Positions 17,900 through 27,207 of a DNA stretch of 64,000 nucleotides are shown here, one piece after another (the first letter of the stretch is position 1; every line of letters begins with the position of its first letter). Origin of the DNA: DAOUJI01 sp965197415 (GTDB taxonomy: Bacteria; Chloroflexota; Dehalococcoidia; Lucifugimonadales; JAGWBF01); the NCBI GenBank assembly GCA_965197415.1, contig OZ240207.1:1550001-1614000 (forward strand), given 5' to 3'. The position numbers were made by a program, and so were the translations under genes. The notes beneath the pieces were generated by a model. That model did not search any database, was not told the origin of the DNA, and worked only from the letters and a program-made list of their open reading frames with translations.

Positions 17900-18590
17900 C
17901 GTCGGATGACAGGAACACCACGCCGTTCGCCTGGTCCAGCGGCTCGGCCACCCGACCCAGAGGCACCGTTTTCTTGGTGTGCTCATCTATCCTGGGACTT
18001 TGCAGCCTGGGGTCTATGTTGGTGCGGGTCCCGCCCGGAGCGATGCAGTTGACGTTTATGCCGTACTTGGCCAAGTCCGCCGCCGCCGCACGGGTCAGCA
18101 TGTACACTCCGCCTTTGGACGCGGCGTAAGCAGTCTGATTTTCAGAGATGACCATAGAGTTAACCGAGGCGGTGTTGACGATTTTCCCCTTCGTGCCCTG
18201 ACTCACCATTTGCTTTGCCGCCGCCTGAATTCCCAGGAAGACGCCCTTCAGGTTAACCGCTATCATGCGGTCCCATTCCTCTTCAGTCTGGTCCAACACC
18301 GAGGCCCAACTGGCAACGCCGGCGTTGTTGACCATGATGTCCAGCCCCCCGTAGGTTTCCACCGCGGTAGCCACCAAGCCCTCCACGTCGGCTTTCTTGG
18401 AGACATCAGCCGTTACGCCAATGGCCTGGCCTCCCACGTCGTTTATCTCGTTGACGGTGGCCTGGAGACTCTCCTCAGACCAGTCCGCCAGGACAAGGCG
18501 GGCGCCCTCCTGATTGAAGCGACGGGACACTCCACGGCCGATGCCGCTGCCGGCTCCTGTGACAATGGCTGTCTTGCCCTCTAATCGCAT
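17808..18590 (-). CDS. Short-chain dehydrogenase/reductase (3-oxoacyl-ACP reductase-like)
   Basis: 260-residue classical SDR. The NAD(P)-binding TGAGSGIG is at residues 11-18, NNAG at 88-91, catalytic N114, serine in the TASVNS region (142-145), and Y155/K159 in YAASKGG. D36 after the second strand (LVLADWS) suggests preference for NAD. The ATG at 18590 is chosen because the upstream extension is arginine-rich and unlike SDRs and GGAG precedes the ATG. It is 29 nt downstream of the molybdenum hydroxylase gene on the same strand, so the two may be co-transcribed. The substrate is unknown. Confidence 0.88.
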   Translation of the reverse strand: MRLEGKTAIVTGAGSGIGRGVSRRFNQEGARLVLADWSEESLQATVNEINDVGGQAIGVTADVSKKADVEGLVATAVETYGGLDIMVNNAGVASWASVLDQTEEEWDRMIAVNLKGVFLGIQAAAKQMVSQGTKGKIVNTASVNSMVISENQTAYAASKGGVYMLTRAAAADLAKYGINVNCIAPGGTRTNIDPRLQSPRIDEHTKKTVPLGRVAEPLDQANGVVFLSSDEADYITGHMLVIDGGMTMRQYSGQDQSAWD

Positions 18591-18619
18591 CCGCTCAACT
18601 CCGTGGCTTTGTATCCAGG

Positions 18620-20929
18620 CTACTTGCCCTCTTTTGACTCCCACACCGCGTCCAGGATGGTCCCCGGAGCCATGGGGAGCTTGTGCATCCTGACACCCGT
18701 TGCATGGTAGACGGCGTTGGCTATGGCTCCCGGCGGAGGCACTATGGGCACCTCGCCGACACCCCTGGCCCCGTATGGATGGCCGGGGTTGTGGCACTCG
18801 ATCATCACCGTCTCAATCATGGGCAGGTCCAGGGCAGTGGGCATGCGGTAGTCCAAGAAGGACGAGTTCGCCATCTGGCCTTGATCGTTGAAGTAATACT
18901 CCTCGGTGAGGGCCCATCCGATTCCCTGGGAAGCGCCTCCCTGCATCTGACCTTCCACGTAGCTGGGGTGGATAGCCTTGCCCACGTCCTGGAACGTCGT
19001 GTAGCGGAGCACGTCCACTTTGCCGGTGTCCGGGTCCACCTCCACGTCCACCATGTGTAGGGCGAACGAGGGGCCCTGCCCGGCAGGGCTCAGGTTGGCC
19101 CGGCCCACAACGGGGCCGCCTGTGGCGTTCAACCTTGCCGACATCTCCTTGAAGGTCATCTTCAACTCAGGGTCCGACTTGTGGGCGACCTCACCTTCGC
19201 TGTAAGTCACGTCTTCCGAGGAGACGTCCCATATCCGCGCGGCCCGGTCTATCATCTGCCTCTTGATGTCGTTGGCCGCTTCGTAGGAGGCCCAGCCTGT
19301 CATGAAGGCAACCGAGCTGCCTCCGGTGATCTTGGTGTAGCCGATGGAGTCTGTGTCGCCGACGGTAGGCTTGACATCTTCGGCTGCGATGCCCAATTCC
19401 TCCGCCACGTGCATGGCCGCCACTGCCCTGGTGCCGCCAATGTCCACGGACCCTTCCACCAGGCTCACGGTGCCGTCGGAGTTGACGCTGGCCACGGCGC
19501 TGGCAGGTCCGGTTGTGTTGCCCCAGAATCCCACGGCCACACCGCGGCCCTGGTTGTGTCCCGTCAGGGGCGTCTTGTAGTGGTCGTGCTCCTTGGCGGT
19601 CTGCAGAATCTCCGGGTATCCCGTCTTGGGAAGCTGCGGCCCCGTGATGCGGCGGGTGCCTTCCTTGGCGCCGTTGAGAATGCGGAACTCTATCGGGTCC
19701 ATGCCAAGCTTTTCGCATATCTGGTCCATGACCTGTTCGACAGCGAAGCCTGCGCCACCCACTCCGGGCGCCCGGTACGCCAAGACCTTGGGCATGTTGG
19801 TGATTACGTCCAGTCCTTCTGCCCGGGCGTTCTCCAGGTCGTAGGGTGTGAAGACGTTCTGAGTTCCGCCCATGACCGGAGAGCCGGGATAGGCCCCCGC
19901 CTGATAGGCCAGGTATGCGTTGGCCGCGGTTATCTTGCCCTCGTTGGTGGCGCCGATTTTCACCTTCATGTATGAGCCTGACGTGGGGCCGGATGTCTCG
20001 AATACTTCCGTCCGGGAAAGGCTCGCCTTGACTGGGCGGCCCGTCTTCCTGGAAAGGATGGCCACCACCGGCTCCAGGATGACGTGGAGCTTGGCTCCAA
20101 AGCCGCCGCCTATCTCCATGGGCGTAACTTTCACCTTTGACCGTGGCAAATTCAGGAGTCCGGCTAGCTGGTCCCGGATGTTGAAGTGTCCCTGGCTGCT
20201 GCCCCATACGGTCAATGACCCGTCGGGACTCCATTGAGCGGTGGCGCTCTGCGGCTCGATGAATCCCTGGTGCACAGGCTGAGTCTCAAACTCCTGCTCG
20301 ATAATGATGTCAGCCTCTTTGAATCCCTTCTCCACGTCCCCGATTTCGTACACGAAGTGATTGGCCACGTTGGTGGACTCCGAGTCGTCTGAGTCGTCTC
20401 GGAGACCTCCGGGCCGCAGTCCCGGGTTGGACAGGTTGGCCAGACGCTCGTGGATTTTGGGAGCGTCGTGCTTCATGGCGTCGCGCACGTTTATGGCAAA
20501 CGGGAGGACCTCATAGTCCACCTCGATAAGCTTCAACGCCTCCTCGGCTTCATGGAGGCTGATGGCGGCCACCGCCGCGATGGCGTGGCCCTTGTAGAGT
20601 GCCTTGTCCGAGGCCATAGCCTGGTTGCTCAGAAACTTCATGTTTATCATGGAGCCTTCGCCCAGGTCAGCCACTTTGCCCGACGGCTGGGGGAAGTCGG
20701 CGCCGGTCACCACAGCCTTGACTCCTGGAAGAGCCAGGGCCTTGCTGGTGTCGATGGATTTGATGCGAGCGTGGGCGTGGGGGCTCCGCAGGACTCTCGC
20801 ATACAAAAGCCCTGGCAGGTTGACGTCCGCTCCGTATCTGGCCCTGCCAGTTACCTTGTCGGGGCCATCGTGGCGAACCGGACGCGTCCCGATGACTTTG
20901 AGGTCTTGCGCCTTAGCTTCAGTAGCCAT
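18620..20929 (-). CDS. Xanthine dehydrogenase-family molybdopterin-binding subunit, paralogue 1
   Basis: 769 residues of the CoxL/XdhB large-subunit family. N-terminal aldehyde-oxidase domain: RHDGPDKVTGRARYGADVNL, LLYARVLRSPHAHARI. Molybdopterin-binding segments: TPMEIGGGFGAKLHVILEP, AYRAPGVGGAGFAVEQVMDQ, and the catalytic glutamate in GARGVGEVPIVPPPGAIANA near the C-terminus. The substrate (an aldehyde, purine or other hydroxylatable ring) is not predictable. No FAD or 2Fe-2S subunit genes lie next to it. It is about 760 residues, like its paralogue at 30290. GGAGGT lies about 11 nt before the ATG. Confidence 0.9.
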   Translation of the reverse strand: MATEAKAQDLKVIGTRPVRHDGPDKVTGRARYGADVNLPGLLYARVLRSPHAHARIKSIDTSKALALPGVKAVVTGADFPQPSGKVADLGEGSMINMKFLSNQAMASDKALYKGHAIAAVAAISLHEAEEALKLIEVDYEVLPFAINVRDAMKHDAPKIHERLANLSNPGLRPGGLRDDSDDSESTNVANHFVYEIGDVEKGFKEADIIIEQEFETQPVHQGFIEPQSATAQWSPDGSLTVWGSSQGHFNIRDQLAGLLNLPRSKVKVTPMEIGGGFGAKLHVILEPVVAILSRKTGRPVKASLSRTEVFETSGPTSGSYMKVKIGATNEGKITAANAYLAYQAGAYPGSPVMGGTQNVFTPYDLENARAEGLDVITNMPKVLAYRAPGVGGAGFAVEQVMDQICEKLGMDPIEFRILNGAKEGTRRITGPQLPKTGYPEILQTAKEHDHYKTPLTGHNQGRGVAVGFWGNTTGPASAVASVNSDGTVSLVEGSVDIGGTRAVAAMHVAEELGIAAEDVKPTVGDTDSIGYTKITGGSSVAFMTGWASYEAANDIKRQMIDRAARIWDVSSEDVTYSEGEVAHKSDPELKMTFKEMSARLNATGGPVVGRANLSPAGQGPSFALHMVDVEVDPDTGKVDVLRYTTFQDVGKAIHPSYVEGQMQGGASQGIGWALTEEYYFNDQGQMANSSFLDYRMPTALDLPMIETVMIECHNPGHPYGARGVGEVPIVPPPGAIANAVYHATGVRMHKLPMAPGTILDAVWESKEGK

Positions 20930-21059
20930 GTCTCATCTTACCTCCACAGGGAAATCAGTGCCATTTTACCATACCGAATTTCGGTGAGGGCTGCTGTCGT
21001 CCACGCTGGCGCTCAGTAATAAAGTCCTATTCGAAGCCCCTCGAAGCCCGTTGAAAAGG

Positions 21060-21088
21060 AAAGAGCGGCTTGAATCAAGCCGCTCTTT
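21060..21088 (-). terminator. Terminator after the glycine-betaine receptor gene
   Basis: A 14-bp near-perfect inverted repeat (AAAGAGCGGCTTGA with TCAAGCCGCTCTTT, one central base) just downstream of the opuAC stop at 21116. In minus-strand direction it ends in TTT followed by CCTTTTC. It separates the opu cluster from the molybdenum hydroxylase gene. Confidence 0.8.
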
Positions 21089-21115
21089 CGAACCATAGTT
21101 GACGTTGAGGTTAGC

Positions 21116-22120
21116 TTATGCGTCGGCCAGAGCTTCGCTGACTTTCTCAGCTACGTCAGCCGGCACCCAGTTGGTCCAGACATTGTTGCTCTTCAGGAAC
21201 CAGAGGGCCGCGTCCATTGCCTCTGTCCCTGGATTGTCGGCCGAATATTTCGCGACGGTCTTGTACAGTTCGATGTTGAAGCCCCAATTCCTCAGGAACG
21301 TGATGGCGTCGGGCGCCGCAGTCACCAAATCAGGATGCACTGCTATCAATATGGTGGCGTCCTCGTAGGCGCAGGCTTTCGTGGTGAACCAGCACTCATC
21401 GGAGTACGAGGGCTCTTCCAGTCTTACCAAGTCCAGGGTCAAGCCCGGGTCTCCCGTTCCCCACATGTATCCAAGCCAGGGTTCCTGCTTGTCGTAAGCG
21501 CCCTGGAGGTCGCTGAACAACCCCTCCTGGGAGCCGGGCTTGATGGGTTCTACATAGTCGGTCAAGCCGTAGCCCACAACCTGGGCATCGTTGACCGCTT
21601 CGCAGGACCAGCCGACCACGCAGCCCACGATACGGGCCTTGCCCCGGCTGTCGGTGGTCTCGAACAACTTCATGTGTTCTTCTTTCTTCAGGTCCTCCAC
21701 GGTCTTAAGACCGGGGTTCGCGTCCGCCACGTATTTGGGTATGACGAAAGCGCTTTGCCAGTCCTTGCCGAGGCTCTCTCCAATGGAGACCACCTGCCCT
21801 GCGACGATAGCCTTGTTCCAGGCTTCGTCCTGGTTTGGCAGCCATATCTCCATAGTCACGTCGATGTCTCCGGCTATGAGGCCCTGGAAGTTGGGAAGTG
21901 TGCCTCCAAGAATGGCGTCGGTCTCATAACCGTACCCGTTCTCCAAGATATATTGGGCGATCCTGTTCTGCACCTGGGCGCTGGTCCAGTTCAGGTCCGA
22001 GAAGACGATAGTAGGTTTTTCACCTCCGTCATCGCCCCCTCCACATGCGGCAGTCCCCAATGAAAGGGCAAGCAATACGATGAGGAGGAGCAACCCCCCT
22101 ACCCTAAAGAATCTAAACAT
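21116..22120 (-). CDS. opuAC: Glycine betaine/proline ABC transporter substrate-binding lipoprotein
   Basis: 334-residue OpuAC/ProX-like receptor. The ATG at 22120 gives a lipoprotein signal (MFRFFRVGGLLLLIVLLALS, lipobox LGTAAC) and is preceded by GGGAGG. The mature region begins PTIVFSDLNWTSAQVQNRIA and includes GLIAGDIDVTMEIWLPNQ, typical of the quaternary-amine binding family with its aromatic cage. It lies downstream of permease and ATPase genes on the same strand, 127 nt from the permease. It would bind glycine betaine or a similar osmolyte; the exact ligand is inferred. Confidence 0.9.
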   Translation of the reverse strand: MFRFFRVGGLLLLIVLLALSLGTAACGGGDDGGEKPTIVFSDLNWTSAQVQNRIAQYILENGYGYETDAILGGTLPNFQGLIAGDIDVTMEIWLPNQDEAWNKAIVAGQVVSIGESLGKDWQSAFVIPKYVADANPGLKTVEDLKKEEHMKLFETTDSRGKARIVGCVVGWSCEAVNDAQVVGYGLTDYVEPIKPGSQEGLFSDLQGAYDKQEPWLGYMWGTGDPGLTLDLVRLEEPSYSDECWFTTKACAYEDATILIAVHPDLVTAAPDAITFLRNWGFNIELYKTVAKYSADNPGTEAMDAALWFLKSNNVWTNWVPADVAEKVSEALADA

Positions 22121-22247
22121 GATCCCTCCCCTAATTCGTTCTCGCTGAGCGTCTATTCGCCAATATTCTAACCATTTTCGCACGTCTGTCAAGTTGATAG
22201 GAGTTCATCGCCTAACCGATGCATGACCATAGCGGCTTAGTTTCCTA

Positions 22248-23321
22248 CTAGCCGCCAGATAAAGACCGTTCCCGGGACTTGGCCATGGCTTGAGTGATCC
22301 TGTCGATGACGATGGCTATGAAGATGATGGCAACACCGCCAAGGAAGGCGTTGCCGGGTTCTTGACGACCGAGAGCCCGAAGCACCACCTCACCAAGTCC
22401 ACCGGCGCCGACTAGGGACGCCACCACGACCATGGAAAGGGCGAGCATCGTGGTCTGGTTCACACCCGCCATTATGGTGGGGAGAGCCATGGGTATTTGG
22501 ACTTTGACAAGGAGTTGTGTAGGAGTTGCTCCGAAAGAGCGAGCCGCCTCCACGGTCTGCGGCGACACTTGTCTTATGCCCAGGTTGGTAAGGCGTATCA
22601 CCGGCGGCACTGCGTATATCACGGTGGCCATTACAGCCGGCACAGCCCCCAAGCCAAAGAAGAGCAGCGCCGGGACCAGGTATACGAAGCTGGGCATGGT
22701 CTGAGCCCCGTCGAGAATCGGGCGCAAGACATTGTCCGCCCAGGTGGTTCTGGCTCCAAATACACCGAGAGGGATCCCTATAAGCAGTGAGATGAGCACC
22801 GAGACTAGGATTAGGGCCAGGGTCTCCATCGAACTATCCCACAAAGTTTCGGTGTTGTCGGGAAGTCTGCCCATGAACCCGATCAACAGCAGAGCGGCGA
22901 TGGCGAATACGGCCAGGGCCAGCCCGGAGACGCGCCAAGCCACCAGCACCACAGCCGCTATTATGGCCGGCCAGGGGACCCACAATAGACCGTCTTCCAG
23001 CCAGACCAGAAGTTGCAGCACTACCTTCTTTATGCCGCCGAACAACCAGTCTAGATTGGTGGTCAACCAGCTGACGAATTCGTCGATGTTGCCGCCAATG
23101 GGTCGACCCCATTCGACGGGGAAGCTCAGGTTGTGTCCCCATCCAGCGGATGCAACAGCGCCTACGCCCACTACCAAGACCGCCGCGATGGGCGCCCAAA
23201 TCCGGAAGGGAGCGTTGGAAAACCCGTTCAACCGTCCTTCAAACCATGAGCGGATAGCGGTTGAAACAGCGGGCTGGTCTTGGGACTCAAGGTCGTCCTC
23301 ACCTGGGACAGCTTTAGCCAC
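22248..23321 (-). CDS. opuAB: Glycine betaine ABC transporter permease
   Basis: 357-residue ProW/OpuAB-like permease. A soluble N-terminus is followed by helices (FRIWAPIAAVLVVGVGAVAS, IIAAVVLVAWRVSGLALAVF) and the transport core with IGIPLGVFGARTTWADNVLR, the EAA loop EAARSFGATPTQLLVKVQIP and MAGVNQTTMLALSMVVVAS. Starts at GTG 23321 with AGGAGG 6 nt upstream. It works with the ATPase 67 nt upstream and the receptor downstream to import osmoprotectant. Confidence 0.92.
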   Translation of the reverse strand: MAKAVPGEDDLESQDQPAVSTAIRSWFEGRLNGFSNAPFRIWAPIAAVLVVGVGAVASAGWGHNLSFPVEWGRPIGGNIDEFVSWLTTNLDWLFGGIKKVVLQLLVWLEDGLLWVPWPAIIAAVVLVAWRVSGLALAVFAIAALLLIGFMGRLPDNTETLWDSSMETLALILVSVLISLLIGIPLGVFGARTTWADNVLRPILDGAQTMPSFVYLVPALLFFGLGAVPAVMATVIYAVPPVIRLTNLGIRQVSPQTVEAARSFGATPTQLLVKVQIPMALPTIMAGVNQTTMLALSMVVVASLVGAGGLGEVVLRALGRQEPGNAFLGGVAIIFIAIVIDRITQAMAKSRERSLSGG

Positions 23322-23388
23322 AGGATGCCTCCTGAAATAGGTCGTCTTGGCCGAAAGTTGGAGCGGTCCCTTTGGTGGAGTGGAAGAG

Positions 23389-24648
23389 CTATTGGTTCTC
23401 TGAAATGGCCTCGGCGACTGCGTAGCGCCGCACGACTCCCATCAGCTTGCCGTCTTCATCCACTACGGGGATCGGATAGTCGCTGGACATGCAGATGGGT
23501 ATCAGTTGCTCCAGAGCGATGTCGTTGGAGATGGGTTCGGGATCGGTGTATAGGTAACGCTCGATATGGTCCCCCAGCTTGTCCACGCCTGCTTGGAGAG
23601 CGGCATGGGCCTGTTCGATGGTGAGCATTCCCAGGTAGGTGTCGTCATCGTCCAGCACCAACGCCAAGTCGGAGGCGTCGCCGCGCATTGCCTGGAGAGC
23701 TTCCTGCGGACCCTTGCATGACGGAATGACCGTAGAGGGGTCCTCCATCACGTGGCTGGCTGTCAAGATGGACTCCTTGCGAACGTCCTGGGTGAACTCG
23801 GCCACGTAATCGTCTTCCGGGCTGAGCACGATATCTTCGGGCTGTCCTATCTGCACTACGGCCCCATCCCGCATAATAGCGATGCGGTCTCCCAGCTTCA
23901 GGGCCTCGGCCAAGTCGTGGGTGATGAACACGATGGTCTTGTTGAGCTCCTGCTGCAACCGGACCAACTCGTCCTGCATGTGCCTCCGGATGAGCGGGTC
24001 CAGTCCGCTGAAGGGCTCGTCCATCAGCAGGATGTCCGGGTCCATGGCCAAAGCTCTGGCCAGGCCTACCCTCTGCTGCATGCCTCCGCTGAGTTCTCTG
24101 GGATACGCCTTTTCCCAGCCGTCCAGGCCCACCAGTTCCAGAATCTCGAGCGTTTTGGAGTATCTATCCAGCTTTTCCACTCCCCGAATTTCAAGGCCCC
24201 AGGAAGCATTGTCAATCACGTTGCGGTGAGGAAGAAGCCCGTAGTGCTGGAACACCATAGCCACTTTCCCTCGCCTGAACTCGGTCAGCCGTTGGTCGTC
24301 GGCTTTGATAATGTCTTCCCCGTCCACCATTATCTCGCCCGACGTAGGTTCTATGAGCCGGGTGAGGCAGCGCACCAGGGTTGACTTTCCGCTTCCCGAC
24401 AGACCCATTACGACGAAGGTCTCTCCCTTGTGAACGTCGAAAGTGACCTGCTGGAGCGCTACAACCAGCCCCAGGTTCTCCTGCATATCGCGTTTCCCGA
24501 GCCCGGAGTTCTCGGAGTTGAGAGCCTGCTGGGGATTCTTCCCGTAGACTTTCCACAGGTCCTTGACTGAGATTGTAGGTTCGTTCAGACCGTTAGAGCC
24601 GCCGTTTCGGTTCTCAACATACGTCTTGCCTGGAGCTTCTACCGCCAT
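23389..24648 (-). CDS. opuAA: Glycine betaine ABC transporter ATP-binding protein with CBS domains
   Basis: 419-residue ProV/OpuAA. ATPase part: long N-terminus with VKDLWKVYGKNPQQAL, Walker A GLSGSGKST, signature LSGGMQQRVGLARAL, Walker B ILLMDEPFSGLDP and switch histidine in VFITHDLAEAL. The C-terminal about 130 residues are a CBS pair (VMEDPSTVIPSCKGPQEALQ; QLIPICMSSDYPIPVVDEDG), the ionic-strength/nucleotide sensor of OpuA systems. The ATG at 24648 follows GGGAG; the longer upstream reading lacks support. It is the first gene of the cluster. Confidence 0.92.
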   Translation of the reverse strand: MAVEAPGKTYVENRNGGSNGLNEPTISVKDLWKVYGKNPQQALNSENSGLGKRDMQENLGLVVALQQVTFDVHKGETFVVMGLSGSGKSTLVRCLTRLIEPTSGEIMVDGEDIIKADDQRLTEFRRGKVAMVFQHYGLLPHRNVIDNASWGLEIRGVEKLDRYSKTLEILELVGLDGWEKAYPRELSGGMQQRVGLARALAMDPDILLMDEPFSGLDPLIRRHMQDELVRLQQELNKTIVFITHDLAEALKLGDRIAIMRDGAVVQIGQPEDIVLSPEDDYVAEFTQDVRKESILTASHVMEDPSTVIPSCKGPQEALQAMRGDASDLALVLDDDDTYLGMLTIEQAHAALQAGVDKLGDHIERYLYTDPEPISNDIALEQLIPICMSSDYPIPVVDEDGKLMGVVRRYAVAEAISENQ

Positions 24649-24784
24649 AGCGCTCCCTTCCCTTCCTATGGATAGACCGGTCGGTTGATGAGCCACAGCC
24701 TGGCCGCGACCCATGGGTTGAAAAAGGTTGGCTTATTTTAACATGAAATCGTCTCGATGGTTGTAACGCCCGACAGGCCAGGGC

Positions 24785-25000
24785 CTATCTCAAAGCCTTT
24801 ACAACCACTTTGAATCTGCGGGCCCCACAACTCGGAGCCAACTCGTTGAACTCCACGACCGTGCCCTGCTTCCCTTCGTTGAGGCCCGCCACGCCGCCGC
24901 CCACCGTGGGCACAGCTTCCGCAGCGTCTTTGCTCACTTGTCCCATCGGCTGGTTCTCATCCGAGACTACGAACCAAGTGGCCTTAGCTCCTTGGACCAT
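24785..25000 (-). CDS. Small uncharacterised protein
   Basis: 71 residues, no family recognised. The composition is soluble: MVQGAKATWFVVSDENQPMG, a glycine-rich centre (VPTVGGGVAGLNEGKQG) and a basic end (GARRFKVVVKALR). A good AAGGAG site lies 6 nt before the ATG, which supports real translation. It lies 50 nt downstream of the MDR dehydrogenase gene on the same strand and may be co-transcribed with it. Confidence 0.6.
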   Translation of the reverse strand: MVQGAKATWFVVSDENQPMGQVSKDAAEAVPTVGGGVAGLNEGKQGTVVEFNELAPSCGARRFKVVVKALR

Positions 25001-25050
25001 ATTGGCTCCTTCACATCACGTGTGGGTTAAACTTATTTTACGATAAGAGG

Positions 25051-26106
25051 TTACGGGGTCATCACGTAAAGCATGTGCTGCTCGTCCAGCCATTCCTTGC
25101 GGCCATCGATGAAGTCTTCCATAGGATAAGACCGTATGGCTGTCCCGCCCATCCAATTCAGTTTCATGCGCCCCATCCCGACCAGGTCCAATGTCCGGTC
25201 ATAGTCGGCCCCGAGGCATGTCCTGGAGGTTATCAAGCTGCTTTCGGTGTTAAACAGCTTAAGCAGGTCCAACGTTATGGGGCTGCCTGTTCCCCAGTGT
25301 CCCACCTGCACGATACGGCTGGCAGGGGCAAGCATCTCCAGCATCTGGTTGTTGTAGTTTCCCGGAATCCCGGCGCATTCCATCACCACGTCCGCTCCCC
25401 GGCCGTCAGTTTCATCCATAACGGCTTCTACGACGTTTTCGGTGGAGGGGTCCACGATGACGTCGAATCCCAGGTCTGCCGCCGACTGGCGCGCGAGGCC
25501 CCTGGGGTCCACCGCGATTATCCTGCCTCCTGAGATTCTGGCCATCTGGGCGGCAAAAGCGCCTATCTGGCCCACTCCTAGCACCACCACCGTCTCACCG
25601 GGGCCCACTTTGGCCCGCCTCTCAGCCGCGTGGACTCCTATGGCGCAGGGTTCCACCATCGCCGCTTCTTCTATGGACATGTCGTCGGGAATTTGAAAGG
25701 CCAGAGCCGAGGGCACAGCCATGTAGCCCTGGTACCCCGCAAGATGGACCCGTTCTCTAGGAGTGGGGCAGTTGTTCTCGAATCCCGACGTGCAATAGCG
25801 GCATCGCTTGCATCCCATGTTATGCAGGATAGCCACCCGGTCTCCAGGCTTACAGTTGACCACTCCGGCGCCAGTTTCCTCCACAACTCCGGCGACTTCA
25901 TGCCCCTTGCCCCCAACCCAGGGCAAGGTGGCCGTCTCGTCCGGGCCGAGGAGTTCCCCAGCCTCCTTTTCGAATCTCCGTTCCGAACCGCAGAAGCCGA
26001 CGCCGCCGATCTTAATCAGCGCCTCTCCAGCCCTCGGCTCAGGGGTTGGAGCGTCTTCCATCGTCCACTGGGAGCCTCCCCTGTATACCCATGCTCGGTT
26101 GGCCAT
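25051..26106 (-). CDS. Zinc-dependent medium-chain dehydrogenase/reductase
   Basis: 351-residue MDR alcohol/polyol dehydrogenase. Catalytic zinc ligands are C39 (GFCGSE) and H69-E70 (GKGHEVAG). The structural zinc set C99, C102, C105, C113 has the canonical spacing (GCKRCRYCTSGFENNC). The Rossmann motif VLGVGQIGAFAAQMARISGG follows at about residue 172. It resembles threonine/sorbitol-type dehydrogenases; the substrate is not evident. It is the first gene on the minus strand downstream of tRNA-Leu. Confidence 0.88.
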   Translation of the reverse strand: MANRAWVYRGGSQWTMEDAPTPEPRAGEALIKIGGVGFCGSERRFEKEAGELLGPDETATLPWVGGKGHEVAGVVEETGAGVVNCKPGDRVAILHNMGCKRCRYCTSGFENNCPTPRERVHLAGYQGYMAVPSALAFQIPDDMSIEEAAMVEPCAIGVHAAERRAKVGPGETVVVLGVGQIGAFAAQMARISGGRIIAVDPRGLARQSAADLGFDVIVDPSTENVVEAVMDETDGRGADVVMECAGIPGNYNNQMLEMLAPASRIVQVGHWGTGSPITLDLLKLFNTESSLITSRTCLGADYDRTLDLVGMGRMKLNWMGGTAIRSYPMEDFIDGRKEWLDEQHMLYVMTP

Positions 26107-26261
26107 TGCCGCCTCCTTTTCAAGGCTTGCGGTTTAGGTCTTAACGGAGGTGCAAGCCATTTTAGAATCAGAACGTACGCTCATCTATGCCGATCACCAA
26201 ATGGACCTCGCCGCAACAGCCGGGAAAGACGGGCTTCCGCCTGTATCCTGCCGGAAGCTGG

Positions 26262-26344
26262 TGCCGAAGGTCGGATTCGAACCGACACGGGGTTGCCCCC
26301 ACCGGTTTTTGAGACCGGCGCGTCTACCATTCCGCCACTTCGGC
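26262..26344 (-). tRNA. tRNA-Leu (CAA)
   Basis: On the minus strand the sequence folds as a class II tRNA. The acceptor stem is GCCGAAG paired with CTTCGGC. A D-arm precedes an anticodon stem CCGGT/ACCGG with loop CTCAAAA, giving anticodon CAA, which reads UUG. The long variable arm is GGGG/CCCC and the T-arm has GGTTCGAATCC. The CCA end is not encoded. It stands alone between the MDR gene and cysH. Confidence 0.95.
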
Positions 26345-26426
26345 GTCGATCCATAGTTCGCCACGCTGTCTTAGCACTATATCCGGTTTGTTTGGTTTTT
26401 TCCATCCGTAAGACATTAAACAAGAA

Positions 26427-26453
26427 GCCGGGCCCCTGGGTACAGGGCCCGGC
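26427..26453 (-). terminator. Terminator after cysH
   Basis: A 9-bp perfect GC stem (GCCGGGCCC/GGGCCCGGC) with a 9-nt loop, 31 nt beyond the cysH stop. In minus-strand direction it is followed by TTCTTGTTT, and on the plus strand by TCTTTTC, so it could act in both directions. Confidence 0.82.
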
Positions 26454-26484
26454 TCTTTTCGGATAGATTCCTCTCCGAGGAGAG

Positions 26485-27207
26485 CTAGCTCTTAGGTTCT
26501 ACGGCCATCTTCAGAGGGCGTGTGTGGATGCCGCACTCGCCACCGCATTTGCTGGTGCCCACCCAGCGGCCTGCTCTTTCATCCGGTCCGCTGGAGATGC
26601 GGGTGCAGGGCGCACAACCCAGGGACCGGTAGCCCTGTGTGTAGAGAGGGTTCACAGCGACCTGGTGGAGGGCTATGTATTGCCACACTTCCCGCTCGTG
26701 CCATATCAGGATGGGATTAAGCTTCATCAGCCCCTCGTCCCGCTCCTCGATTTCCTGAAAGTCAGTGCGCGTGCGGCCTTCGGTGCACCGGAGACCGGTC
26801 ACCCAGCACTCCACGTCCATATCCTCGACGGCCTGTCGGGTGGGAAGCACCTTCAGGTTGTAGCAGCAAAGGTCGGGGTCGGAGGCGTAAAGCGCTTCCG
26901 GCTGCTGTGAGTCGTTCTTGAAGACCTTGAGCTCGGGGTACTGACCCACCTGTTGGTGCATGAAGTTGACGGTCTCGGCGGGCTTGTACCGGGTCGTGAT
27001 GATGAAACCGGGAATGTTGGCGCTGACCCGCTTGGCCAAGTGCCAGACGACCACCGAGTCCTTGCCCAGGCTGTTGGCGACCACCATCTTGTCGCCGAAC
27101 TTCTGGTACGAGTCATTGATCAAGTCCAGGGCCCGCTCCACTTTCTGGGCGAAATGCAGCCCGTCCACCAGCTCTATAACGTTTTCCGTGCTTGGGCTAA
27201 TGCTCAT
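26485..27207 (-). CDS. cysH: Adenylyl-sulfate (APS) reductase, assimilatory
   Basis: 240-residue member of the PAPS/APS reductase family, which reduces activated sulfate to sulfite. The P-loop-like segment NSLGKDSVVVWH is at 45-56. Four cysteines of a 4Fe-4S cluster are visible: C114-C115 (DLCCYNLKV) and C198/C201 (LGCAPCT). The catalytic cysteine is in ECGIH at 224-228. The CC/CxxC cluster motif marks the APS-using rather than PAPS-using type. AGAGGT precedes the ATG. No other sulfate-assimilation gene is adjacent. Confidence 0.93.
   Translation of the reverse strand: MSISPSTENVIELVDGLHFAQKVERALDLINDSYQKFGDKMVVANSLGKDSVVVWHLAKRVSANIPGFIITTRYKPAETVNFMHQQVGQYPELKVFKNDSQQPEALYASDPDLCCYNLKVLPTRQAVEDMDVECWVTGLRCTEGRTRTDFQEIEERDEGLMKLNPILIWHEREVWQYIALHQVAVNPLYTQGYRSLGCAPCTRISSGPDERAGRWVGTSKCGGECGIHTRPLKMAVEPKS

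Noticed and set aside
26181..26423. 80-codon reading across the tRNA-Leu gene (RSGGMVDAPVSKTGGGNPVS)
   Set aside because: It is the well-known false protein obtained by translating a tRNA-Leu gene; the RNA structure explains the sequence fully.
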